This document shows positions 16,354-22,724 of a stretch of 33,538 nt of DNA, piece by piece. Position numbers and translations under genes: made by a program. Numbering within the stretch: the stretch's first letter is position 1; every line of letters begins with the position of its first letter. The DNA lies in contig CALXJG010000008.1 in the NCBI GenBank assembly GCA_944388565.1, forward strand, positions 1 through 33,538, written 5' to 3'. This DNA is from an uncultured Clostridia bacterium. Lineage in GTDB: Bacteria; Bacillota; Clostridia; TANB77; CAG-465. The notes below the pieces were generated by a model that saw only the letters and a list, made by a program, of their open reading frames with translations, made no database searches and had not been told where the DNA came from.

Positions 16354-16650
16354 TTATTCTAATGTGGAGTACTTGGCCGTATCCTTCCAAGAGGTATTGT
16401 CACTTTTTTTCATAGCAATTGCAGAATATAATCCATCGGAACTCGTTCCCTTGTTAGTGAAATATCATTTATCATAATACCACCCTTCAGGAAAAATTAA
16501 ATTTTTAGGTTCTACATCTGTAATAATTGCACGCCCACATAGTGACTTTTCCTTCATTGTAAGCTTCACATGACTAATATTAAGCATTTGAAAAACTTTT
16601 GCTGCTATAATACCAGGCATATCGCACATTTTTACAACTCTAACTGACAT
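16354..16650 (-). pseudogene. Small protein gene interrupted by in-frame TGA
   Basis: An ATG at 16650 with excellent SD (AGGAGG, eight bases) opens a 61-residue frame ending at a TGA (16467-16465). The same frame continues another 36 codons without a stop (YFTNKGTSSDGLYSA...STLE) to TAA at 16354, and the terminator follows only there. The full product would be about 98 residues, starting MSVRVVKMCDMPG and containing FPEGWYYDK just before the TGA. A one-base change from TGG, AGA, CGA or TCA would explain it. Function is not recognised. Codon use is richer in G and C than the surroundings. Alternatives: sequencing error, deliberate readthrough or a naturally short protein. Confidence 0.55.
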
Positions 16651-16711
16651 TTAAAAATCCTCCTAAAAAAAATTATTTTTTTATTTTAAAAGAGCAACGG
16701 ATATATTATAT

Positions 16712-16741
16712 CACAAAAATAACATAGATTTACTCTATGTT
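16712..16741 (-). terminator. Terminator of spoIVB
   Basis: AACATAGA and TCTATGTT pair around a five-base loop, followed on the minus strand by TTATTTTTG. The stem contains the spoIVB stop codon. Confidence 0.7.
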
Positions 16742-17791
16742 ACTCATATCTTCTATCATATTTTCTATAAAAACTCCATATCCCCTTGTTGGATCATTTA
16801 AAAATACATGTGTCACAGCTCCTACTAATTTTCCATCCTGTACTATAGGACTACCGCTCATTCCTTGTACTATACCACCTGTTTTTTCAAGTAATTCCTT
16901 ATCAGTTACACTAATTATCATATTTTTATTTCCACTAGATGTAAGTAATACTTTTTGAATTTCTATCTCATATTCTTTAACTTGATTATCATCTAAAGTA
17001 CAATATATACTTGCTTTACCTTCTTTTATCTGTGACTTTGGTAATATTTCTATCTTATTTTTGTTTTTTATAATACTATCTTGAAGTATTTTACCATATA
17101 TTCCTTTATCAGTATTTCCATTAATTTCACCAATTATATTAGTAGTTATTGTACCTTTTAATTCACCTGGTACTTTTGCAACACCCTTTTTGATTGAAAA
17201 TATATTTGTGGTCGTGATTCCACCTGTTTCTATCGGTAATATATAGTTTTCTTTAGTTTCAGTAACTCCATGCCCAAGTGCTGCAAATTTATTAGTTTTT
17301 TTATCATAAAAAGTTATAGTTCCGACACCAGCACTACTATCTTTTACCCATAACCCCAATTTATATTCATTACTTATACTATCTATAACTGGTGATATCT
17401 TAGTATTAAAAACTTCTCCTTGCCTATAAACTTCTAAATCTAATTCATTCCCATTTGAATCTTTTGCACACTGTAATAATTCTGAATTTGTTTCAATTTT
17501 CTCATCGTTTACTTTTAAAATTATATCTCCAACTTGTAAATTTGTATCTTCTCTATCTACTCCCATTATGAGTACACCTGTAGCAAGTAATTTAATTCCT
17601 ACTGCCTCTCCTCCAAGTACTACTTCCATATTAGAGTATGTATCTATAATATCTTTTTCAAAATTATATACTGCTATTAAACTATTATAATTTAAAACAC
17701 AATATATAGCTAAAAGTAAAACAATTACAAATACTGAAATAAATATTTTTTGTTTATTTTTAAAAATTTTTGTATTAAAATTTATTTTCAT
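16730..17791 (-). CDS. spoIVB: SpoIVB serine peptidase
   Basis: A 353-residue sporulation signalling protease (peptidase S55). In Bacillus it is secreted from the forespore and triggers pro-sigma-K processing by cleaving SpoIVFA. One N-terminal membrane anchor lies at about 14-36. A PDZ domain follows (about 65-125, with GVLIMGVDRE and VGDIILKVNDEKI), then the peptidase domain with catalytic His in ALGHGV and Ser in GMSGSPIVQDGK. The start at 17791 is chosen because its ATG overlaps the TGA of the upstream gene (ATGA) and is preceded by GGAG; an upstream in-frame start lies inside the coding region of that gene. It marks the organism as a spore former. The gene is not next to recN and spo0A as in Bacillus. 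Confidence 0.93.
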   Translation of the reverse strand: MKINFNTKIFKNKQKIFISVFVIVLLLAIYCVLNYNSLIAVYNFEKDIIDTYSNMEVVLGGEAVGIKLLATGVLIMGVDREDTNLQVGDIILKVNDEKIETNSELLQCAKDSNGNELDLEVYRQGEVFNTKISPVIDSISNEYKLGLWVKDSSAGVGTITFYDKKTNKFAALGHGVTETKENYILPIETGGITTTNIFSIKKGVAKVPGELKGTITTNIIGEINGNTDKGIYGKILQDSIIKNKNKIEILPKSQIKEGKASIYCTLDDNQVKEYEIEIQKVLLTSSGNKNMIISVTDKELLEKTGGIVQGMSGSPIVQDGKLVGAVTHVFLNDPTRGYGVFIENMIEDMSNIE

Positions 17792-18147
17792 ATATTTACT
17801 CCAATTATTCCTCCTATAATACCAGCAACTGCACATATTGCCATATATATTCCTAATGTATTAGACACAAAAAAACTACTTGATTCTATAACTGCTATAA
17901 TGTAAATAAGTAAACAATAAATAATACCAAAAATAGCTCCATGTAAAAGACCTTTTTCTTTTATTCTTCTTGCAAGAATAGTTGATCCAACTAACACTGA
18001 AACAAGTAATGTTCCAAATACAAAAGATTGTAAATGCCTATCATTTATATTAGTATATGCAAAAATAATTGCTGTTAAACTTATAAATACTATAGATATT
18101 ATGAATGAAATAACTATACTCATGCTATAACTTTTTAACTTTGTCAT
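17788..18147 (-). CDS. TIGR04086-type four-helix membrane protein
   Basis: A 119-residue protein with four membrane helices (about 9-30, 38-58, 66-87 and 96-118) separated by short loops, including the basic LARRIKEKGLLHGAIFG loop typical of TIGR04086 proteins, which are known mainly from clostridial spore formers and have no assigned function. GTG at 18156 sits too close to the SD (GGGAG), so the ATG at 18147 is preferred. The stop overlaps the spoIVB start by four bases, so the two are translationally coupled. This suggests a membrane partner of SpoIVB or simple co-expression. It carries the only intact TGA stop in the window. Confidence 0.8.
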   Translation of the reverse strand: MTKLKSYSMSIVISFIISIVFISLTAIIFAYTNINDRHLQSFVFGTLLVSVLVGSTILARRIKEKGLLHGAIFGIIYCLLIYIIAVIESSSFFVSNTLGIYMAICAVAGIIGGIIGVNI

Positions 18148-18220
18148 ATTTTTCACATCTCCCTTTTATACATATATATTTAGATTACAAAAAAATATGT
18201 TCAAAATTTATTCTTTCGCG

Positions 18221-18332
18221 TTAAAATCATAATGTAACAAAGTTTTTAAATATTTTAAGGAAGTGATGTTTAAGCTATAGTAAGATTTATCTTAAAAGTA
18301 ACACTATTAAAAGTATTATTTTATGATTTTAA
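18221..18332. repeat. Widely spaced perfect inverted repeat between spoIVB operon and dinD
   Basis: TTAAAATCATAA (18221-18232) and TTATGATTTTAA (18321-18332) are exact inverted repeats of 12 bases, 88 bases apart, each followed by AATGTA. They lie in the 268-base divergent intergenic region, which holds no gene I can see. Could be paired operator sites or chance in AT-rich DNA. Confidence 0.35.
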
Positions 18333-18354
18333 TGTATAAAAATTTAAAATACCA

Positions 18355-18383
18355 TTGACAAATGTAAACAAATGTTCTATAAT
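18355..18383 (+). promoter_or_regulatory. Consensus dinD promoter with overlapping direct repeat
   Basis: TTGACA (18355-18360), 17 bases, TATAAT (18378-18383): exact sigma-A consensus. Two direct copies of ACAAATGT (18358-18365 and 18368-18375), ten bases apart, cover the end of the -35 and the spacer, where a repressor would block polymerase. A clear LexA box (GAAC-N4-GTTC) is not present. Confidence 0.75.
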
Positions 18384-18415
18384 AATATTCAAATATAACA
18401 AGGGAGGTGATATTA

Positions 18416-19244
18416 TTGAAAAAAGTAGAAAAGACTAATAAATCGTTTGAGAATATAAAGCATATTGATGAAAGTGGTGTTGAATATTGGTACGCTAGAG
18501 AACTTATGACTATTTTAGAGTACAATAAATGGGAAAATTTTGAAAAGGTAATCAATAAAGCTAAAAAGTCGTGTCAAAATAGCGATATTAGTGTGTTTGA
18601 ACATTTTCCTGACGTCAGGAAAACGATAAAAATGCCTAAAGGGGCAGAAAAAACAATTTTAGATTATAAATTAACTCGTTATGCTTGTTATCTAATAGCA
18701 CAAAATGGAGATAGTAGAAAAAAAGTTATTGCACTTGCTCAAACATATTTTGCTGTTCAAACTAGAAAACAAGAAATAAGTGAAAAAGAATATAGTATGT
18801 TAACGGAAGATGAAAAAAGATTTTATCAAAGAGATTTAACAAGAAAGGGAAATTATTCACTTAATCAGGCTGCAAAAAATGCAGGTGTTAAAAATTTTGA
18901 TAAATTTCATAACGCAGGATATAAAGGATTATATAATGGAGAAACCGCTGATGATATTGCAAAAAGAAAAGGCTTAAGATATAGAGAAGATATTTTAGAT
19001 AATATGGGAAGTGATGAACTTATTGCTAATTTATTTAGGATTTCTCAAACAGAACAAAGATTAAAAAGAGATAGAGTTGATACTGAAAGTAAAGCATGTG
19101 ATACTCATAATAAAATTGGAAAAATAGTTAGAAAAGCTATTAAGGAAGCAGGACGGAACTATGCCAGAAGATTTACCTACACCTAAAAAAAGTTTAAAAG
19201 AGTTAGAAAAAGAAAATATAAAATCACTAAATAAAAGTAAGTAG
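18416..19244 (+). pseudogene. dinD: DinD-like DNA-damage-inducible protein gene with 3' frameshift
   Basis: The product resembles DinD over its length: an N-terminal BRO-N-like domain (about 10-110, with YWYARELMTILEY, TRYACYLIAQNGD and AQTYFAVQTRKQE), then the DinD C-terminal region (AGYKGLYNGETADDI, ILDNMGSDELIANLFR). E. coli DinD is LexA-regulated and inhibits RecA activities. The start is TTG at 18416, eight bases after GGGAGG; the GTG at 18407 is inside the SD. At 19154 an extra C shifts the frame: without it the protein reads ...EAGGTMPEDLPTPKKSLKEL and stops at 19244, the known DinD tail. As sequenced it ends at 19186 with an aberrant tail. Only the last ~30 residues are affected, so residual function is possible. 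Sequencing error is the main alternative. Confidence 0.8.
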
Positions 19245-19254
19245 GATATTTTTC

Positions 19255-19282
19255 TTGAATATAATAATATATTTAGTATAAT
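19255..19282 (+). promoter_or_regulatory. Promoter giving a leaderless mRNA
   Basis: TTGAAT (19255-19260), 16 bases, TATAAT (19277-19282). The ATG of the next gene starts six bases after the -10, where transcription itself should begin, and no SD is present. Confidence 0.6.
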
Positions 19283-19288
19283 TAAAAT

Positions 19289-19672
19289 ATGAATAAAAAA
19301 GAGTTGTTAAAATTATTAAATAGTTTAAATTTACCAAAAACAGAATATTATATCTTATCAAGTGGTTCTATGTTATTATATGGTTTAAGAGATATTGCAA
19401 ATAATTTAGATTTATGTGTTTCTAATGAACTTTTTAAAATTTTAAAAGAAAAATATAATCTAAATGAAAATAATAAAAATGATTCTGGATTTTACAAAAT
19501 TTCAGAAGATATTGAAATAATACCAAATGATAAGAAAAATTTTAAAATGGATTATATAAACGGATATCCTGTTGAAAATTTAAAAACTATTTTGGAGTTT
19601 AAAGAAAAAAGAAATTTACCTAAAGATAAAAAAGATATAGAAAATATAAAAAAATATTTAAATATTATATAA
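19289..19672 (+). CDS. Nucleotidyltransferase-fold-like small protein
   Basis: A 127-residue soluble, Lys/Asn-rich protein. The segment LSSGSMLLYGLRDIANNLDLCVS (residues about 23-45) resembles the G-S...G.R...DLDL core of minimal nucleotidyltransferases and of the AbiEii/DUF6036-like group. The second acidic position is Asn-Leu-Asp rather than the usual Asp-x-Asp, so activity is uncertain. A later EDIEIIP could supply the third carboxylate. It has its own promoter with no leader and its own terminator, so it is an independent unit just downstream of dinD. No HEPN or antitoxin gene is beside it. Possibly part of an accessory island. Confidence 0.5.
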   Translation: MNKKELLKLLNSLNLPKTEYYILSSGSMLLYGLRDIANNLDLCVSNELFKILKEKYNLNENNKNDSGFYKISEDIEIIPNDKKNFKMDYINGYPVENLKTILEFKEKRNLPKDKKDIENIKKYLNII

Positions 19673-19703
19673 AAATGACTATAGTGACACTATAGTTATT
19701 TTT
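19671..19703 (+). terminator. Terminator of the nucleotidyltransferase-like gene
   Basis: AAAAATGACTATAG pairs with CTATAGTTATTTTT (one G-U on this strand) around a short loop, ending in TTTTT. Confidence 0.8.
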
Positions 19704-19709
19704 CATATA

Positions 19710-19746
19710 ACAAAAAATCAACCAGATTCTATTTTCTGATTGATTT
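19710..19746 (-). terminator. Terminator of the prepilin-like gene
   Basis: On the minus strand AAATCAATCAGA pairs with TCTGGTTGATTT (one G-U) around an eight-base loop and is followed by a U-tract. It lies 45 bases beyond the stop codon. Confidence 0.8.
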
Positions 19747-19791
19747 TATATAAATTACACTCTATCTTTAAATTATTCGACAGTGGCAGTA

Positions 19792-21162
19792 CTACAAATA
19801 CAAGGCAATACGTGAACCAAAGCGATCGATAGAGTCAGTAGGATTACTGTCGCTACGGAGACCAGTATACCAGTAGTAAGAATTAGTGTGGTAATAATAA
19901 TACCCATGAAGGACACGATTGTTGCTAGAATGCAATTCTACTGTCCAATCATATACATTTCCAGCCATATCATATATATTATTTACTGAACCTACTGAAC
20001 CTGTTGACTTTCTACTACCACTAAAGTTTGCATTAACGCCATTTTGCGCATTTACTGGATATGTTGATACATTATTGTCTTTACTCTTTGCAAACCATCT
20101 CATTGTCGCATCCCACTGACTTCCATATATCATATTTGATTTTATCTTTGTTCCATTTAACTGAGTAGCATATTTCTTTTCTTTTGCATACATTGTATAC
20201 CATGTTTGGTTTCCTATATCTTCATTTCCTTTTTTAATTACTACTTTATCCTTACTTAAATCTCCTGTTTCGTATCTTCCTATATAAAATCCATGATATT
20301 CTTTTACACTATTATATATATCATTATATTCCTTTTGCATTAAAGCTTTTAAATCCGTTCCTACTGCTAAACTTGTTCCTAATATTCCATTTATTATATT
20401 TAAATTATCTATATTATTATCATAGATACTATCATTTAAATAACCTGGCTCTCTATAACCATTTGATGAATATGATATTTCTGTTCCTGTATTTAGACCA
20501 TCTTTTGCAAACCCCCATAGTTTTCCTCTCATATTTGGATTTCCATTTTCATCATTTGTTCCATCTTCTTCTGCAAATAAATTTAGCTCACTTTCTGGTA
20601 CTGGTACCCATACAAACTCACTTTCATCTGGGGCTATTACTACTAGTCCTGTTTCTATTGTTTGTTCTTCTTCTTTTTCTGATACCTTAAATCCTTGTGG
20701 AATAGTAGCTATATCTACTTTTCCTTCTGAGTTTTTACTAGTATATATTGCTTCTCCCGTTACAACTACCCCTGGTATTGCCTCTCCCATTATTTCTTTA
20801 AATAATTTTTCTTCTTTTTCTATTGTTCCTGTGTATATTAACTTTCCATTTTGTACTTCTATTTTTCCTTTTAATCCACTACTTTTTATGCTTGTTAGTA
20901 TTTCTTCTATCTTTGGTGTTGTCGTTTCACTTAAATTTAATTCTTCTGCTTTAAATACTCCTAATGTATCTGCTGTTTGTTTTGCTATATACATTGTTAA
21001 TTCTGATTGTAATGTTTTTACATCTGATTTAAATGTTGCTTCTTTTGCATTTTCTATTGGGTTATTGTTATTTAATGTTAATATTACTGCTGCTGCAAGG
21101 ATTATTATTACTATTATTGTTATTACAAGTGTTATTAGACTTATTCCTTTCTTTTCTTTCAC
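19792..21162 (-). CDS. Prepilin-like protein with FGE/C-type-lectin-like C-terminal domain
   Basis: A 456-residue protein. The N-terminus KKGISLITLVITIIVIIIL (from residue 4) is a type IV prepilin-like leader and hydrophobic helix (about 5-30), implying export and possible pilin-like assembly or anchoring. Residues 35-110 are helical. The rest resembles the formylglycine-generating-enzyme/sulfatase-modifying domain: FVWVPVP near 187, YHGFYIGRYE near 291, then NIYDMAGNVYDWTVE (395-409) and a terminal GSRIALYL. Such domains without catalytic cysteines commonly act as C-type-lectin-fold ligand binders and as targets of diversity-generating retroelements; the last 43 codons show that signature (see the entry at 19804-19932). 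Start GTG, eight bases after GGAGG. A terminator and a leader ORF lie just upstream. Confidence 0.75.
   Translation of the reverse strand: MKEKKGISLITLVITIIVIIILAAAVILTLNNNNPIENAKEATFKSDVKTLQSELTMYIAKQTADTLGVFKAEELNLSETTTPKIEEILTSIKSSGLKGKIEVQNGKLIYTGTIEKEEKLFKEIMGEAIPGVVVTGEAIYTSKNSEGKVDIATIPQGFKVSEKEEEQTIETGLVVIAPDESEFVWVPVPESELNLFAEEDGTNDENGNPNMRGKLWGFAKDGLNTGTEISYSSNGYREPGYLNDSIYDNNIDNLNIINGILGTSLAVGTDLKALMQKEYNDIYNSVKEYHGFYIGRYETGDLSKDKVVIKKGNEDIGNQTWYTMYAKEKKYATQLNGTKIKSNMIYGSQWDATMRWFAKSKDNNVSTYPVNAQNGVNANFSGSRKSTGSVGSVNNIYDMAGNVYDWTVELHSSNNRVLHGYYYYHTNSYYWYTGLRSDSNPTDSIDRFGSRIALYL
19804..19932 (-). other. Candidate DGR variable region
   Basis: This stretch encodes residues 411-453 of the prepilin-like protein. 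By hand count 40 of 43 codons end in C or T (exceptions GGG, TGG, TCA), against about 18 of 36 in the segment just before, and its GC content is about 42% in a ~28% window. Arg is CGT/CGC here but AGA elsewhere in the gene. DGR variable regions derive from template NNY codons rich in AAY whose adenines are mutated at codon positions 1 and 2. The runs of Tyr, Ser, His, Asp, Thr and Asn (TAY, AGY/TCY, CAY, GAY, ACY, AAY) fit that. The GC-richer sequence continues about 20 bases beyond the stop. No template repeat or reverse transcriptase lies in this window. Confidence 0.55.
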
Positions 21163-21207
21163 TTTTTATTCCTCCTTTTGTTTTGGTTTACTATGTTTTT
21201 TTACGTA

Positions 21208-21247
21208 CAAAAAGCCAGCTTAAAATATTTCTATTTTAAACTAGCTT
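21208..21247 (-). terminator. Terminator between leader peptide and prepilin-like gene (possible attenuator)
   Basis: On the minus strand AAGCTAGTTTAAAATA pairs with TATTTTAAGCTGGCTT (16 pairs, two of them G-U), GAAA loop, then TTTTTG. It lies 65 bases after the leader ORF stop and 46 bases before the GTG start of the prepilin-like gene. The gap after it has no recognisable promoter. Confidence 0.85.
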
Positions 21248-21311
21248 CTTTATATATTTTACTTTTTTTACAACTTTTACCTTCTTCTATTTTTTACTTT
21301 TTAATAAAGAA

Positions 21312-21374
21312 CTACTTGTGTGTGTGTGTGTGTGTGTGTAGTTCAATGCTATTTGTACGTCCTTTTGTTACCAT
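21312..21374 (-). CDS. Twenty-residue leader peptide with CA dinucleotide tract
   Basis: ATG at 21374 follows the SD AAAAGGTG by five bases, and a promoter lies 33 bases farther upstream. The frame reads MVTKGRTNSIEL, then His-Thr repeats and HK, stopping at TAG (21314-21312). It shares its first 12 codons, with two substitutions, with the truncated ORF at 1-60. Changing the tract by one or two units moves the ribosome to other frames that end within about 20 codons, so peptide length is slippage-dependent. GAACTAC and GTAGTTC flank the tract and could pair as RNA, looping out the repeat. Its place ahead of a terminator and a gene without its own visible promoter suggests a regulatory leader. 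Function unproven. Confidence 0.5.
   Translation of the reverse strand: MVTKGRTNSIELHTHTHTHK
21317..21339. repeat. (TG)11 dinucleotide tract flanked by a 7-base inverted repeat
   Basis: Twenty-three bases of TG alternation, preceded at 21309-21315 by GAACTAC and followed at 21338-21344 by GTAGTTC, exact reverse complements. The downstream flank is repeated at 26-65, beside the tract at the left edge of the window. Confidence 0.9.
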
Positions 21375-21406
21375 AATTTCACCTTTTCTTTTGTTTATAC
21401 ATTTAT

Positions 21407-21435
21407 ATTATATAATATATCTTTTTTATTTGCAA
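21407..21435 (-). promoter_or_regulatory. Promoter of the leader peptide/prepilin-like unit
   Basis: Minus strand TTGCAA (21435-21430), 17 bases, TATAAT (21412-21407). It lies directly after sbp, with no terminator between them, so transcripts from the dcw operon could also enter. Confidence 0.65.
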
Positions 21436-21462
21436 GTTATTTTTGTTTTGTTATTTTCTGTT

Positions 21463-21885
21463 TTAGCTTTCTTCTTCTACTTTACTCTCAGTTATTTTCT
21501 TTTCTTCTTTTTTGTTTTTCTTTTCATTTTTTAATTCATTCTTTTTATTATCTAATCTTTCAATAAATTCTCTTCTAATAGTAGAGAAATTATTTAACAG
21601 TCTAGATCCGAAAACTATAACAGCGGCTAAGTAAATTTCAACATTTAATTTACTTCCAATATATACTAAAAACATAGCTATTATTGCATTACCAAAAAAA
21701 CCTGATAAGAAAGTAGACATTCTAAATTTCTTTTCTATATTAGCTGAAAAAGCACCAAATACAGAATCAAGGCAAGCTAGTATAGCAACTGCGATATATT
21801 GAGAATATGAATATGGTATTATAACATTAAGACCTGTTAAAACACCAGCTATAACAAATCCAATTACGATAATTATTCCTGTCAT
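21463..21885 (-). CDS. sbp: Small basic protein Sbp (DUF1290) with charged tail
   Basis: A 140-residue membrane protein matching Sbp of Firmicutes dcw clusters. Three or four membrane helices, with YSQYIAVAILACLDSVFGA, SGFFGNAIIAMFL and the conserved FGSRLLNNFSTIRRE near 90-105. The B. subtilis protein has about 121 residues; here an extra Lys/Glu-rich tail of about 30 residues follows. Role unknown; conservation beside DUF881 and division genes suggests envelope or division function. SD GGAGGG. Last gene of the murE-to-sbp run, 14 bases after the DUF881 gene. Confidence 0.9.
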   Translation of the reverse strand: MTGIIIVIGFVIAGVLTGLNVIIPYSYSQYIAVAILACLDSVFGAFSANIEKKFRMSTFLSGFFGNAIIAMFLVYIGSKLNVEIYLAAVIVFGSRLLNNFSTIRREFIERLDNKKNELKNEKKNKKEEKKITESKVEEES

Positions 21886-21899
21886 ATCATATCCCTCCT

Positions 21900-22709
21900 T
21901 TAATTACTTTCTACCGCAGTTCTAAAGCTTAATACGCCATCATATTTTGGTATAGTTACTTCATTTTCTCTACTTACTGTTATACCAATACCTGCTGTTC
22001 CTTTTAATAAATCAACTATTCCATTTTTTATATTCATAGCACTTTCCAAATACTGTGCATTTCCAATTGCTTTAATAACTATTGGAGTAGCAACTTTCTG
22101 GTAATTTACTTGTATTACTGGTCCAACACAACGTATAGCTGAAGTTGATATAATTCTTTGATCATTTACACTTATTGCCTCTGCACCTGCAGCTTTTAAT
22201 TCATTTACAACAGTCAATACATCACTATCGTGAACTAAACTATTAGAATCTACTTCTGCAGCGTTTTTAGTACCATCTGTAAGAGTAATTATAATTCCTT
22301 CTCCTTTTAAATCTGTTGTTCCAGCAAGTGTAGAAAGATTTTCTATTTCTTTTTTCATAGAATTAATAAGAGCATCATTAGTTGATGAATTATTTTTGTA
22401 TTCTTCAACTATCTTTTCACTAGCAGAATATTTATCTTTTAAAGCTTCATATTCTTGTTGCAAAGTAAGTAATTCATCTGCAAGTTGTGCCTCTCTTTTC
22501 CCAGCAATTACTTCTTCTGTATTACTAATAGTCTTCATTTGTGCTGTAAGTAACATACTTAAGAAAAATAATGCAATACCAATTACTGTATATGAAATTA
22601 TAGAATACTTTTTAAAAAATTCTACTACTTTTTCTTTAAATAATTTCTTCTTTTCTCCATTTTCTTCTACTACTTCTTTTTCTTCATTTAATTCTTTTTT
22701 ATTTGTCAC
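21900..22709 (-). CDS. DUF881 (YlxW-like) division-cluster protein
   Basis: A 269-residue bitopic membrane protein. A charged cytoplasmic N-terminus (about 36 residues), one membrane helix (about 38-58), a coiled-coil segment (about 68-130) and a C-terminal alpha/beta DUF881 domain with GEGIIITLTDG and ISVNDQRIISTSAIRCVGPVIQVN. DUF881 proteins are conserved next to ftsQ and sbp in Firmicutes; their molecular job is unknown. Start GTG, preceded by AGGGGG. Spacing to ftsQ upstream is 15 bases, so co-transcribed. Confidence 0.88.
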   Translation of the reverse strand: MTNKKELNEEKEVVEENGEKKKLFKEKVVEFFKKYSIISYTVIGIALFFLSMLLTAQMKTISNTEEVIAGKREAQLADELLTLQQEYEALKDKYSASEKIVEEYKNNSSTNDALINSMKKEIENLSTLAGTTDLKGEGIIITLTDGTKNAAEVDSNSLVHDSDVLTVVNELKAAGAEAISVNDQRIISTSAIRCVGPVIQVNYQKVATPIVIKAIGNAQYLESAMNIKNGIVDLLKGTAGIGITVSRENEVTIPKYDGVLSFRTAVESN

Positions 22710-22724
22710 TCTTATGCCCCCTCA

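Noticed and set aside
16465-16467. Reassigned TGA codon (Trp or Gly) in this organism
   Set aside because: Trp is TGG in every long gene, no other long gene has an in-frame TGA, and TGA clearly ends the TIGR04086 gene at 17788. A local mutation or error is simpler.
19289-19672. Toxin-antitoxin pair with dinD
   Set aside because: dinD has its own promoter and DinD identity, there is a gap with a separate promoter, and no HEPN or typical antitoxin partner is present.
19792-21162. Active formylglycine-generating enzyme
   Set aside because: The domain lacks a recognisable catalytic cysteine pair and is fused to a prepilin leader; a ligand-binding C-type-lectin-like role fits better.
20373-21534. 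Long open frames on the + strand opposite the prepilin-like and sbp genes
   Set aside because: They are antisense to well-supported genes, encode Leu/Phe/Tyr runs expected from complemented AT-rich codons, and lack SD sequences.
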